Shown here: piece by piece, positions 40,766 to 51,474 of the stretch | Layout of the letters: each line of letters starts with the position of its first letter | Numbering within the stretch: position 1 is the stretch's first letter | Origin: Ferruginibacter paludis | Lineage (GTDB): Bacteria > Bacteroidota > Bacteroidia > Chitinophagales > Chitinophagaceae | Assembly (NCBI RefSeq): GCF_030409685.1 | Contig: NZ_JAUFQJ010000002.1 | Location: 1-64,000 of the forward strand | Reading direction: 5' to 3' | DNA length: 64,000 nt | The notes under the pieces: generated by a model | The model's input: only the letters and a program-made list of their open reading frames with translations | Databases searched by the model: none | Told to the model about the DNA's origin: nothing | Translations under genes and position numbers: made by a program

Positions 40766-41860
40766 ATGGCAGCAGTCGCGGAGGAAATTTTACAAATACC
40801 GAAAAGAAAAATCCGGCGTATCATTGGCGATCCTGAAAAAACAGCACAGGCTATCAATTTAGTTTATGTGCACGACACAGAGCCCGGTATACAACGGGTT
40901 AAAAAGGGAGATGAGTTTTTATATGTTGCACCCAATACAAAACGGGTGACGGATGAACTGCATTTAAAAAGGATAAAAGGTTTAGTAATTCCACCTGCCT
41001 GGGAAAATGTGTGGATATGTGAGGCAGACAATGGGCACCTGCAGGCAACAGGCATTGATGTTAAAAAGCGAAAGCAGTACAGATACCATAATCTTTGGAA
41101 CCTGTTACGTAACCATACAAAATATTATCGCTTATACCAGTTTGGAAAAGTGTTGCCGGCCATTCGCTTGCAGGTAGAAAAAGATTTGTCTTTACCGGGG
41201 CTGCCTCTTGAAAAAGTGCTGGCTTTGGTTATCAGCTTAATGGAGCGCACAAACATTCGGGTTGGCAACAGTATGTATGAAAAAATGTATGGCTCCTTTG
41301 GGTTAACAACCCTGAAAGATAAGCACATAAAGATAAGTGGTAGTGAAGTTAAATTTTCTTTCAAGGGAAAAAAGGGTGTTCATCACGATATCAGTTTACG
41401 TAGTAAAAGATTATCGGCTGTCGTAAAAAGATGTCGTGACATTCCGGGTAAAGAACTGTTTCAATACTATGATGAAACAGGAAACCGCAAATCAATTGAT
41501 TCCGGTATGGTGAATGACTATATAAGAAAGACAAGTGGCGGCGACTTTACGGCAAAGGATTTCAGAACCTGGTCCGGCACACTGCATGCATTTTTGGCCT
41601 TTAAGGAGTTAGGCTTTTTTGACACTGCTACGGAAGCCAAAAAGAAAATAGTGGAAGCCCTTGATAAGGTATCAGTGCAGTTAGGGAATACACGCACGGT
41701 GTGTAAAAAATATTACGTGCACCCGGTAATATTATCGCTGTATGAAAATAAATCGCTGGAGAAATACCTGGCACAACTTGATACAATTGAAGCAGACGAT
41801 AATAAAGCTGGCCTGACAGCTGAGGAACAAATAGTGATGAAAATATTAGAATCAAACTAA
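40766..41860 (+). CDS. DNA topoisomerase IB (poxvirus/eukaryote type)
   Basis: 364 residues. Catalytic elements are visible: RVGNSMYEKMYGSFGLTTLK, the KKGVHHD segment, KDFRTWSGTLHAF and the active tyrosine in TVCKKYYVHPVI. Bacterial TopIB relaxes supercoils through a 3'-phosphotyrosyl link and needs no ATP. It is followed after 28 bp by Ku and then LigD-Pol on the same strand, an arrangement that suggests coexpression for DNA-break repair. Confidence 0.9.
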   Translation: MAAVAEEILQIPKRKIRRIIGDPEKTAQAINLVYVHDTEPGIQRVKKGDEFLYVAPNTKRVTDELHLKRIKGLVIPPAWENVWICEADNGHLQATGIDVKKRKQYRYHNLWNLLRNHTKYYRLYQFGKVLPAIRLQVEKDLSLPGLPLEKVLALVISLMERTNIRVGNSMYEKMYGSFGLTTLKDKHIKISGSEVKFSFKGKKGVHHDISLRSKRLSAVVKRCRDIPGKELFQYYDETGNRKSIDSGMVNDYIRKTSGGDFTAKDFRTWSGTLHAFLAFKELGFFDTATEAKKKIVEALDKVSVQLGNTRTVCKKYYVHPVILSLYENKSLEKYLAQLDTIEADDNKAGLTAEEQIVMKILESN

Positions 41861-41888
41861 TGCAATTACAAAAAATAAATTTCAATGT

Positions 41889-42662
41889 ATGCGACCCATC
41901 TGGACAGGAGCAATAGGTTTTGGCCTTGTAAATATCCCCGTAAAATTATACAGTGCGACACAGGGCAGCGAACTGGACCTTGATATGCTCGACAAAAAAG
42001 ATTTGGCAAATATCCGCTTTAAACGGGTAAATGAAAAAACGGGAAAAGAAGTAGCATGGGGCAACATCGTGAAGGGCTTTATGATAAACGATAAATACGT
42101 TGTACTGGATGATAAGGATTTTGAATCGGCTAATGCCGTAAAAACCAAGGTGATTGAAATAAGTGACTTTGTAAACGAGACGGAAATTAACAGCATTTAT
42201 TATGAGAATCCTTATTACCTTGTACCAGAAAAATCAGGTGTGCGGGCATATGCATTACTAAAAGAGGCATTACTAAAAACAGGTAAGGCTGGCGTGTCAA
42301 CTTTTGTATTGCGTAACAAGGAACACCTTGCAATTTTGCGGGCAACTGAAGACATCATGATCCTGAATCAGCTGAGGTTTCACGAAGAAATACGGAACCC
42401 GAAAGAATTAGAAATAGGGCCTTCTGCTGTAAAGCCGGCTGAACTTAAAATGGCTATTTCCCTCATCAACCAGTTAACAGCCAAATTTAATATTTCGTCC
42501 TATAAAGATACTTATACACAGCAATTATTAAAATTGATTAAAGCCAAGGCTAAGGGAGCCAAACCCGCCGCTGCTCACATGAAGGTAGTACATAGCAAAG
42601 CTAAAGATTTAATGGGTCAGTTAAAGGCAAGTTTGTCTGCCAAAACAAAAAAAGCGTCCTGA
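41889..42662 (+). CDS. ku: Non-homologous end-joining protein Ku
   Basis: 257 residues. It begins MRPIWTGAIGFGLVNIPVKL, the hallmark of bacterial Ku, and continues with the beta-barrel core (KVIEISDFVNETEINSIYYE, YYLVPEKSGVRAYALLKEAL). The C-terminus is basic and lysine-rich (HSKAKDLMGQLKASLSAKTK), as in Ku proteins that recruit LigD. It should form a ring-shaped homodimer on DNA ends. The LigD polymerase gene follows after 30 bp. Confidence 0.95.
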   Translation: MRPIWTGAIGFGLVNIPVKLYSATQGSELDLDMLDKKDLANIRFKRVNEKTGKEVAWGNIVKGFMINDKYVVLDDKDFESANAVKTKVIEISDFVNETEINSIYYENPYYLVPEKSGVRAYALLKEALLKTGKAGVSTFVLRNKEHLAILRATEDIMILNQLRFHEEIRNPKELEIGPSAVKPAELKMAISLINQLTAKFNISSYKDTYTQQLLKLIKAKAKGAKPAAAHMKVVHSKAKDLMGQLKASLSAKTKKAS

Positions 42663-42692
42663 TTCGAGCGCCTGAATAATAAATACTTCTTT

Positions 42693-43658
42693 ATGAACAA
42701 AGCAACATCAACCGCAAAAAAAAGTGCTTCAGCAGGGCAAACCGGCGATGTAAATGATAAAGAAATTGTTATAGGAAAAGCCAAAATAAAAATCACGCAC
42801 CCCGGCAAAATTTATTTTCCTGAAGATAATGTTACCAAGGGTATGGTGGCAGATTATTACCAACAAATGAGTGCCTGCATTTTACCTTATTTAAAAAACC
42901 GTCCGGAGTCGTTGAGAAGAAATCCGAATGGCATTCATGACAGTGGATTTTTTCATAAAGATGCGGGAGAAGATGCGCCTTCCTTTGTAAAAACAAAAGA
43001 GCTGTTTTCGGAGTCGGCCGACAGGGAAATCGATTACATAATTTGTAACAATGCCGCCACGCTGGCTTACCTGAATAACCTCGGTTGTATTGAATTAAAT
43101 CCCTGGCACTCCACCACTAAAAATCTTGATAAACCCGACTATTTATTAATTGATATTGACCCGTCTGAAAAAAATACTTTTGAACAGGTGATTGAAACTG
43201 CCAACACTTTCAAGCAATTATTGGACAAAGCCGGCGCCGTTTCTTTTTGTAAAACCTCGGGGGCTACAGGCCTGCATATTTATGTTCCGTTGGGTGCCAG
43301 ATATATGTATGAGCAAGTAAAAGACTTTGCGCATTTTTGTTGCAGTAAGGTAAGTGAAATACTACCGGCTTTTACCACATTGGAACGCAGCCTTTCTAAA
43401 CGCGGGGACGAACATATTTACCTGGATTATCTGCAAAACCGGCGTGGCCAAACCATTGCAGCACCTTATAGTTTACGTCCAAAAGTTGGAGCCACAGTAT
43501 CTGCCCCGTTACAGTGGAAAGAAGTAAAGAAAGGGCTTCACCCCGGAGACTTCACCATTCATAATATGCTGGCGAGGGTGCATCAATCCGGCGATTTTTT
43601 TGAAGGTGTGCTTGGTAAAGGAATTGATATCGATCAATGTTTATCCAACCTCGCTTAA
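42693..43658 (+). CDS. Stand-alone LigD-type polymerase (PolDom, archaeo-eukaryotic primase family)
   Basis: 321 residues. The catalytic aspartates LLIDIDPSE, the SGATGLHIYVPL motif and LDYLQNRRGQTIAAPYSLRP are those of the LigD polymerase domain, which fills gaps and adds ribonucleotides at ends. Neither the ATP-dependent ligase nor the phosphoesterase domain is fused, in contrast to Mycobacterium or Pseudomonas LigD, and no ligase lies nearby. The ligase activity must come from a gene outside this window. The first 30 residues are a disordered, lysine-rich leader. Confidence 0.92.
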   Translation: MNKATSTAKKSASAGQTGDVNDKEIVIGKAKIKITHPGKIYFPEDNVTKGMVADYYQQMSACILPYLKNRPESLRRNPNGIHDSGFFHKDAGEDAPSFVKTKELFSESADREIDYIICNNAATLAYLNNLGCIELNPWHSTTKNLDKPDYLLIDIDPSEKNTFEQVIETANTFKQLLDKAGAVSFCKTSGATGLHIYVPLGARYMYEQVKDFAHFCCSKVSEILPAFTTLERSLSKRGDEHIYLDYLQNRRGQTIAAPYSLRPKVGATVSAPLQWKEVKKGLHPGDFTIHNMLARVHQSGDFFEGVLGKGIDIDQCLSNLA

Positions 43659-43830
43659 TACATCTTGTAGAATTTATTCCACGTAAGTACCCAAATGTTT
43701 TGCAATAGCGAAAGGGATGGTGCAAATACAGCTATTTTAAAACAGGCATAATATTTTACTACATATGGTTGATTAATGGTTACTGAAAGTGGTAGCTGAT
43801 ACATGTAGCAAGGTAAACCGGGTTTAGTGA

Positions 43831-46800
43831 ATGACAACAAAAGCAATTTTAAAAAAGACAGGTAAAATTTTTTTGTACCTGTTGTGTACCATTTTCTTTC
43901 TTGTAATTGCTGTATTCATTTATATAAATACCTCCTCCGGCAAAGCGCTCATCCGAAACAAACTTCAATCTTTTCTGCAGCAAAAATTAAAAACAAGAGT
44001 ATCTATTCAGGCCGTTGATTTCAGCCTGCCCAAGTGGGTGGAATTAAAGGGCATATACCTGGAAGACGAAAGAAAAGATACTTTGTTATACGGCGAACAA
44101 ATTTCAGTTGACATCAACATGCTTCACCTGGTTACCGGTAAAATAGATATAGGCAAGGTGGCAGTCAAAAATATGTACGCTAATATTTTCAGGCCTGAAA
44201 ATGATACCACTTTCAACTATCAGTTTGTTATGAATGCATTTGCCGGTGCAACAAAGGATACAACTATTATTGCCGATACTGCGGCGTTGAAAATTAATTT
44301 TAAAAAATTGATCCTGGATGATATCCGCCTGAAGTTTACTGATAATTACGGAGGTAATATTTTTACTGCCGGTATAAAAAATGCGGTGGCTAATTTAAAC
44401 CAGTTTCAACCAGACAGGATGCGCTTTGGTGTGGATGATTTTATTGCCTCGGGTATTGTTGTTAATATGGTAACAATAAAAGAGATTCCAGCTACTGCTA
44501 CAGATACCACAGCCGTTGACCTTTTTTTAAATGCAGGTAATATCAGGCTTGCTGATATAAAAGTTGCGTATCAAAATAAAGTAAACGGAATGTATTATGC
44601 CAATAACATACAACATTTGGAGGTTACTAAAGCCAACCTCAATCTTGCTGCTGAAAATGCGAGCCTGGGCGATGTTGTTCTGGACAGCTCTTCTATCAAA
44701 TTTACGGCGCCAAAACTGGCGGTTCATTCAGTGGCGTTCAGTGCTGCTTCAAACAGCAACTGGAAACTGGCCATCAATCAGTTGTCGTTAAAAAATGATA
44801 TTGCTGTTTATGATGACAACAATAAAGCGCCTCAACCCGGCTTTGATTATTCCCATATTGGATTGAACAAAATCAATATCAGCACCGGTAAAATATTTTA
44901 TTCCAATGACACCATTCTGGCCGATATCAGGCAGCTTGCCTTTGCAGATAAAAGTGGTTTTATAATAGATACTACGCATGCCAAAATAAGGTACAGTAAT
45001 CAGGGAGTTGAATTGAAAGAACTGTTTGTAAAAACACCACAGAGTGTTATTCAAAATCAACTGGTGGTAAAATATGATGATGTAAAAAAGATTACCCTTA
45101 CACCGCAAAACAGCCATGTTGATGTGCGGTTAAAAAATACAAGGATAGCTATCAATGATATTTATATGGTAGCGCCATTTGTAAAGAAGTATATTCCGGA
45201 ACAAAAATTCCGGAATGCATTCATTTCCATATCTGCAGCCATCAATGGTACATTAAAGGAATTAAATATCCCTGTGTTTCAGCTTTCGGGATTAGACGGT
45301 ACTACTATAAATGCCAAAGCAGTTTTATATAACGTAACCGACAGCAATAGCCTGGCATATGATATTACTATTTTTAACAGCAGTTTGCCCAAATCGGATA
45401 TCATAAAATTTTTGCCTGCTAATTCAACTATTGAACTAATGAATAAACTGCCTGCTACTTTCAGTTTGGGAACGCACCTGAAAGGCAACATGAAAAGCAG
45501 CACGGCAGACATTGATATCAACAGCACTGATTTTAATTTGCAGGGAAAGGGTACAGTTAAAAATATAGATAAACCCGCATCACTTCGATACGATGTGGTT
45601 ATTACCAATAGCCGGGTGAAGAGAAGCTTTATTGAAGCTCTTGTTCCGCCTGGTACTATTCCACCAACCGTTATTTTACCTCAACTGATGATACTTACAG
45701 GTACGGCAAAAGGTGATATGAATAATGTGCAGCCAAATCTTACCCTTCGGGGAAGTTATGGCGTGGCCAAAGTGAATGGATATGTGCATCATTTTAAAGA
45801 TCCCCAAAAAGCCAGCTATGATTTAAGTTTCGCTACACAGGATTTTGAGGTAGGCAAACTGATAAAGCAAGATTCAATTATTGGGGCCCTAACCTTCAAC
45901 GGATATGCGAAAGGAACCGGTTTGGATTATAAAACTATGATGGCCGTAGTAAAAGCAACTGTAAAAAAAGTGAGGTTAAAAAAATATGACTATAACAACA
46001 TTTTGTTCAACGCCAATTTAAAAAATGGAGATGTTGTCAGTGATGGAAGTATTGATGATCCTAATATAAAACTTAATTATGATGCTACTGCAAATGTAAG
46101 TGGCCAATATCCCTCTGTGCAAGCAAACTTGCGATTGGATACTATACAATTGAAAGCGCTTAATTTATATCCTGATACATTGAATGCATCTTTCAATGCA
46201 TTTGTAAAAGCTGATAATTTGAATCCGGATAGCATGGACGTATATACCTCAATTGATTCCTCCCACTTAACGATTAAAGGTAAACGCTATGCGCTTGACA
46301 GCATTGTTGCAAAAGCAACAGCTTCCAATGGGAAGAATAATATTAGTCTTGTTTCGCCAATGGCGGATATCGTTGCCAATGGAAAATTTGCATACGATAA
46401 AATTGGTCCTTCTTTGTTGCAGTACATCGACAAATATTATCACGTAACAGATACGGTTATTCGAAATGTTCAGCCGCAGCAGATCAATTTTAGTGGCACT
46501 ATTAAAAAAAGCCCGGTAGTGGAAGGCCTGGTAGATGGGTTTACCTATGAAAATATTGTCTTTAAAGGAAGCTATGCTTCTGATGCACAGGACAGTGCAC
46601 TGCAACTACATGCAACGGTGCCGAGCCTTGTGTATAAAACCAATAGTGTAAGCAACGGAACAATCGATATAACATCACTCAATAAAGATATTTCGGGGGC
46701 AATTAATTTTGATACGTTGCATTTTGGCAGCAACAGCTTTTATAAAACCGCTGTTATTGCAGCTGTTGCCGGTGATAGTTTAAGTATAACAGCATCTACC

Positions 46801-49071
46801 AGAGATGTAAAAAACAACAACCGCTTTGTTATTGGCGCCGACATTGCGCAGCAAAATAAAGGATATACTTTTTCTTTAAAAGATACCTTAATGCTGAATT
46901 ACAAAAAATGGTTGGTTGCACCTAACAATAAAATTACTTATTCACCCGACGGCATACTGGTTAACAATTTTTTGGTTAGTTATGATAGCAGCAAAATTGC
47001 AGCCGCCAGCAGGGAAAATGTATTAAACAGTCCTATTGATGTAACCATCAGTAATTTTAAAATAAGAGATATTACCTCCATGATGAACAGCGATACGCTG
47101 CTGGCATCGGGTGTAATCAATGGCAAATTTTCCGTTGCTGAATTTAATAAAAAATTACCGGCCTTTACAGGTAACATTAATGCAGACAGTTTGCAGTTTA
47201 TGCAACAGCCTGTAGGAAACATACACCTGATTACAGAAAAATCAAGCGAAAATGTTATCTCGGCCGCAATGGATTTAACGGGTAATGGTAATGAGGTGAA
47301 TGTAAAAGGTGACTATTATCTAAATGATGATACCAAGCAGTTTGACATCACCATGCAAATAGGCAATCTAAATATGACCACTTTGCAGGCTTTTTCGCAG
47401 GGGAATCTGGTAAATTCTTCCGGTCGCATCAGTGGTAATATCGCCATCAATGGAAAGTTTGCTGAGCCGCAGTGGCATGGAGCTGTAAGTTTTGATACCG
47501 CTCGTTTCAGCATTGCAAAACTAGGTACTACCTATACCATTGACAAGCAAAAAATCTCTTTTGACTATCCCACTATTTCACTCGATAATTTTACGGTAAA
47601 AGATTCTGCCAACCATACCCTTGTGCTGGATGGAGAGGTGACTGCCAGATCCATATCAGAGTATAATCTAAATCTTGCCGTCAATTCTACCAATTTTACA
47701 TTGGTAAATGTGGCCAAAGCTTTTTCAAACGAGGTGTATGGTTTTGCAGCGGTGGATGCCGATATTTCCGTTACCGGAAATTCAACCTCTCCCAATATCG
47801 AAGGCAATATTTCGCTTAATGATAAAAGTGATGTAACGCTGGTGTTGCCTGAAAGCAATGTAAATAAAGATGCCGCCAAATCAGTAGTTCGGTTTATCGA
47901 TCGGGATACTTTTGCATTACCTGAGAAAACGCCTTTCCGTACGGCAAAAGAAGTAAAGCCTTCCTTTGCACAATTTCTAAATTACAACCTCAATATTGAA
48001 ATTGGTAAAGCGGCAGCACTAACCATCATCATTGATCCAAGTACGGGTGACGAATTAAAACTAAAAGGCGATGCACAGTTGAACGCTGGGGTAGACCCCG
48101 GCGGCAATATTATTTTAGCTGGTAACTACGAGCTTAGCAGCGGATATTACATTTTAAACTACCAGTTTTTAAAAAAGCAGTTTAATTTATTGCCCGGTAG
48201 TACCATTGCTTTCAGCGGGCCGCCTGCCAACGCACAAATAAATATTACTGCGGAATATATCGCCAACACTTCTGCCAAAGATTTACTGGGAAATGAAGTA
48301 GGTACAGTTGATCCAAGGCTCGCCAATACTTTTAAGCAGGAAATTCCCTTCAGGGTTTTATTGACATTGAAAGGAACCATGCTGAAGCCCGAAATTAGTT
48401 TCGATATAGAATTGCCGGAAGAAAGCAAAAACCTGAATATTAGCAGCGAACTGCGCACTACCATTGATAACAAACTAACGCAGCTAAAGGGTGACGTGGC
48501 TGCAACTAACCGGCAGGTATTCTCCCTGCTTTTATTCAACCGTTTTGTAGGCGAACAAAGTACCGACTTCTTTTCTACCGGCAGCTCCGGGGGCAGCAGT
48601 GGAGGCTTTGGTGATTTGGCAAGGCAGAGCGTTAGCAAATTTCTTTCTTCCGCACTGGATAATATTGCATCTGATCTTTTTAAAGGATTGGACGTTGATC
48701 TTAACCTGAATAGTTACAAAGACTACACCAGTGGCGACGCCCAGCAACGAACGGATTTAAATGTGGCAGTAACCAAGAGTTTTGTAAACGACCGTTTGAG
48801 CATCAGCGTAGGTAAAAATTTTGGTATAGAGGGTCAGGATGCCGCGGCAAAAGCAGCACAACAAAAAGGAAGTGGATTTTTACCGGACGTAACAGTGAAT
48901 TATAAATTAACCCAGGATGGTAAATATCTTTTAAGAGCATACAAAAAAACGCAGTTTGAAGTGATACTGGATGGTTATGTGCTTGAAACAGGCGTTGCGT
49001 TTATTGTTACGATGGATTATGATAAGTTCAGGGAATTATTTGCGCGAAAAATGAAAAAGGTTACAAAATAA
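43831..49071 (+). CDS. tamB: TamB-like translocation and assembly protein
   Basis: 1746 residues. One membrane helix near 12-33 (IFLYLLCTIFFLVIAVFIYI) anchors it in the inner membrane. The rest is repeated beta-strand sequence rich in VNG/NIDG and TDT motifs, and the final part (about 1350-1730) is the DUF490/TamB domain (AINGKFAEPQWHGAV, LKLKGDAQLNAGVDPGGNII, SVGKNFGIEGQD). Such proteins form a hydrophobic groove spanning the periplasm for outer-membrane lipids and proteins. The TamL gene follows 2 bp after the stop. Confidence 0.92.
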   Translation: MTTKAILKKTGKIFLYLLCTIFFLVIAVFIYINTSSGKALIRNKLQSFLQQKLKTRVSIQAVDFSLPKWVELKGIYLEDERKDTLLYGEQISVDINMLHLVTGKIDIGKVAVKNMYANIFRPENDTTFNYQFVMNAFAGATKDTTIIADTAALKINFKKLILDDIRLKFTDNYGGNIFTAGIKNAVANLNQFQPDRMRFGVDDFIASGIVVNMVTIKEIPATATDTTAVDLFLNAGNIRLADIKVAYQNKVNGMYYANNIQHLEVTKANLNLAAENASLGDVVLDSSSIKFTAPKLAVHSVAFSAASNSNWKLAINQLSLKNDIAVYDDNNKAPQPGFDYSHIGLNKINISTGKIFYSNDTILADIRQLAFADKSGFIIDTTHAKIRYSNQGVELKELFVKTPQSVIQNQLVVKYDDVKKITLTPQNSHVDVRLKNTRIAINDIYMVAPFVKKYIPEQKFRNAFISISAAINGTLKELNIPVFQLSGLDGTTINAKAVLYNVTDSNSLAYDITIFNSSLPKSDIIKFLPANSTIELMNKLPATFSLGTHLKGNMKSSTADIDINSTDFNLQGKGTVKNIDKPASLRYDVVITNSRVKRSFIEALVPPGTIPPTVILPQLMILTGTAKGDMNNVQPNLTLRGSYGVAKVNGYVHHFKDPQKASYDLSFATQDFEVGKLIKQDSIIGALTFNGYAKGTGLDYKTMMAVVKATVKKVRLKKYDYNNILFNANLKNGDVVSDGSIDDPNIKLNYDATANVSGQYPSVQANLRLDTIQLKALNLYPDTLNASFNAFVKADNLNPDSMDVYTSIDSSHLTIKGKRYALDSIVAKATASNGKNNISLVSPMADIVANGKFAYDKIGPSLLQYIDKYYHVTDTVIRNVQPQQINFSGTIKKSPVVEGLVDGFTYENIVFKGSYASDAQDSALQLHATVPSLVYKTNSVSNGTIDITSLNKDISGAINFDTLHFGSNSFYKTAVIAAVAGDSLSITASTRDVKNNNRFVIGADIAQQNKGYTFSLKDTLMLNYKKWLVAPNNKITYSPDGILVNNFLVSYDSSKIAAASRENVLNSPIDVTISNFKIRDITSMMNSDTLLASGVINGKFSVAEFNKKLPAFTGNINADSLQFMQQPVGNIHLITEKSSENVISAAMDLTGNGNEVNVKGDYYLNDDTKQFDITMQIGNLNMTTLQAFSQGNLVNSSGRISGNIAINGKFAEPQWHGAVSFDTARFSIAKLGTTYTIDKQKISFDYPTISLDNFTVKDSANHTLVLDGEVTARSISEYNLNLAVNSTNFTLVNVAKAFSNEVYGFAAVDADISVTGNSTSPNIEGNISLNDKSDVTLVLPESNVNKDAAKSVVRFIDRDTFALPEKTPFRTAKEVKPSFAQFLNYNLNIEIGKAAALTIIIDPSTGDELKLKGDAQLNAGVDPGGNIILAGNYELSSGYYILNYQFLKKQFNLLPGSTIAFSGPPANAQINITAEYIANTSAKDLLGNEVGTVDPRLANTFKQEIPFRVLLTLKGTMLKPEISFDIELPEESKNLNISSELRTTIDNKLTQLKGDVAATNRQVFSLLLFNRFVGEQSTDFFSTGSSGGSSGGFGDLARQSVSKFLSSALDNIASDLFKGLDVDLNLNSYKDYTSGDAQQRTDLNVAVTKSFVNDRLSISVGKNFGIEGQDAAAKAAQQKGSGFLPDVTVNYKLTQDGKYLLRAYKKTQFEVILDGYVLETGVAFIVTMDYDKFRELFARKMKKVTK

Positions 49072-49073
49072 AA

Positions 49074-51368
49074 ATGAAGTATTTCAGCATATACGGTTTG
49101 TTTTTTTTACTGCTAACTGCTGCGGGATGCAGCGTTGGCAAGCGGCTGCCTCCCGGTGAAAGGCTCTACCGCGGCGCAATTATTAAGGTGGAAAAACAAA
49201 AGGATGTGAAAGCATCTGCGAAGTCGTTGCGCAGCCAGCTAAAAGCAACAGCCAGGCCGAAAACCAATAAGTTTTTATTGGGTCAGCCTTATAAAGTGTG
49301 GTGGTATTATTTCATCGGCGAACCCAAAAGGCCCAAAGGCTTCAGGGCATTTTTAAGAAATAAACTGGGCGAACCTCCTGTATTGAGCAGCCGGGTAAAT
49401 GCAAAAGTTACGGCCGAAAATATGAACGCCTATCTTGAAAACATTGGCTATTTCCATAGTAAGGTAAAGGGCGACACGGTTAACAAGGGTTATTTTACAA
49501 CTGCGGTTTACAACGCAACTGTTTTTCCTCAACATACTATCCGCAACATCACCTGGGTAAACGATAGCTCTGCTTTACTGAAACAACTGGATACTAAAAA
49601 AAAGCGGAGAAGCCTGTTAAAAAAAGGGATGCCTTACCGCCTTAGTGATATTGTAGCAGAAAGAGACCGGCTTGACCTGAGGTTAAAAACAAAAGGGTAC
49701 TATAACTTTAATCCGGATTACATCATGGCCTATGTAGACAGTACCATTGGTAATTACCAGGTAGACCTGTTTTTTAATATAAAGAACACTACCCCGGAAA
49801 TTGCCAAACATCCTTACACCATTAACCGCATTACCGTTTTTCCAAACTACACGTTATTGCGCCCTCCTCCTGATACCAGTAAAGTAGGTACGACTGATGT
49901 AGATGGTTTATCTATAAGAGACACGGTACATGATTTTAAACAAGATTTATTTAAACGTACCATTACCTACAGGCCGGGTAAAATTTATAGCAGCATTGAT
50001 CAGAATACAACGCTGAACCGTTTGATCAACCTGGGTGCATTTAAGTTTTCTAAAAACCGTTTTGAAGCGGTTAAGGACACGGCCAATCCATACCGCCTGA
50101 ATGTATTTTATTATTTAACTCCGGCAAAAAAGAAATCGCTGCAGGGAGAGATAGATGGTTTTAGCAAGGAAAATAAATATGTGGGTTCGCAGCTAAGTAT
50201 TAACTGGAAGAACAGGAATACTTTTCATGGATCGGAACAGCTGGCCGTAAAAATGTATGGCAGCTTTGAAGTTTCTTCCAATGATTCGCTTAAGAAAAAT
50301 AACAATTACCGTGTTGGTACAGAAGCCACTTTAAATTTTCCACGGTACTTAATTCCTTTTTTTCGGGTACATGAAAGCAATCTTTATCCTGCCCGTACTC
50401 AATTGCTGCTGGGCTACGAATATTTCATCAAAAAAAATTATTATTCCAAAAATATCTTTCGTTTTAACTACGAATTTCAATGGAGGGAAAGTGCGAACAA
50501 GCAACATATCCTGGCACCGTTTTCTTTTACTTATGTAAATGCTGCCAATGTTACAGATAGCTTTTACAAAGCAGCTTCATTAAATCCGGCACTGTTAACC
50601 AATGTGTACAGCGAGGCTATTGTGTCATCTTATTATAGTTATACTTACAACACATTAAATCCACTGGGTAAAAATCAGTGGTTCCTGAAATTAGACGGCG
50701 AAGTTGCAGGTACCACCATTGGACTAATATCAGGTGCCAAAGAACCGCGTTCAAAAAATGTGCTGGGCGCACCCTTTGCCCAATATGTAAAAGGAGACCT
50801 GGATCTGCGCTACACCCGGAGGTTTCGCAGTAGATGGCAATTGGCTAACAGACTGCAACTGGGCATTGGGTTTCCCTATAATAATTCTGCTTACCTGCCC
50901 TTTTCAAAACAATACATTGTTGGCGGATCAAGCTCTATCAGGGCATTTGCAGTTAGAACACTTGGCCCCGGAAGTTATAAACCTACCCTGCAGGACCAGG
51001 CATATTATCAAACCATTGGCGGTGATTATAAGCTACTTGGCAACACCGAAATACGTATACCAATCGTAGGTAGGTTTAGTAGTGCTTTTTTTATTGATGC
51101 CGGAAATGTATGGACCAAGGACACTGTTTTATTCGGTAAAGCCGGACAGTTAAAAAAAGATTTCCTGAAAGAACTCGCCGTGGCGTCAGGTATTGGACTA
51201 CGGGTGGACGCCAGTGTAATTTTATTAAGATTTGATTTCGGAATACCCTTACGCAAGCCATACCTGCCTGATGGACAACGATGGGTAATTGATAAGATTG
51301 CCCTGGGTGATAAAACATGGCGCAGGGAAAACCTTGTTTTTAATATCGCTATTGGTTATCCTTTTTAA
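49074..51368 (+). CDS. tamL: TamL: lipoprotein of the BamA/TamA (Omp85) family
   Basis: 764 residues. A lipoprotein signal peptide ends LLTAAGC with the cysteine at 19, which is unusual for Omp85 proteins but typical of the Bacteroidota TamL form. POTRA-like segments follow, with a C-terminal 16-strand barrel having the QYIVGGSSSIRAFAVRTLG motif and the terminal strand VFNIAIGYPF. It sits in the outer membrane and works with TamB, encoded just upstream, to insert or shape outer-membrane components. Confidence 0.9.
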   Translation: MKYFSIYGLFFLLLTAAGCSVGKRLPPGERLYRGAIIKVEKQKDVKASAKSLRSQLKATARPKTNKFLLGQPYKVWWYYFIGEPKRPKGFRAFLRNKLGEPPVLSSRVNAKVTAENMNAYLENIGYFHSKVKGDTVNKGYFTTAVYNATVFPQHTIRNITWVNDSSALLKQLDTKKKRRSLLKKGMPYRLSDIVAERDRLDLRLKTKGYYNFNPDYIMAYVDSTIGNYQVDLFFNIKNTTPEIAKHPYTINRITVFPNYTLLRPPPDTSKVGTTDVDGLSIRDTVHDFKQDLFKRTITYRPGKIYSSIDQNTTLNRLINLGAFKFSKNRFEAVKDTANPYRLNVFYYLTPAKKKSLQGEIDGFSKENKYVGSQLSINWKNRNTFHGSEQLAVKMYGSFEVSSNDSLKKNNNYRVGTEATLNFPRYLIPFFRVHESNLYPARTQLLLGYEYFIKKNYYSKNIFRFNYEFQWRESANKQHILAPFSFTYVNAANVTDSFYKAASLNPALLTNVYSEAIVSSYYSYTYNTLNPLGKNQWFLKLDGEVAGTTIGLISGAKEPRSKNVLGAPFAQYVKGDLDLRYTRRFRSRWQLANRLQLGIGFPYNNSAYLPFSKQYIVGGSSSIRAFAVRTLGPGSYKPTLQDQAYYQTIGGDYKLLGNTEIRIPIVGRFSSAFFIDAGNVWTKDTVLFGKAGQLKKDFLKELAVASGIGLRVDASVILLRFDFGIPLRKPYLPDGQRWVIDKIALGDKTWRRENLVFNIAIGYPF

Positions 51369-51474
51369 ATCAATACTGTTTCCATTAAATCAACTATTAT
51401 AATGGCAGCAGAGTGGTGGTAAAGCATGGTTAGGAAATTTTGCATGTTCCAACTAATTAATAATATTTTTTACA

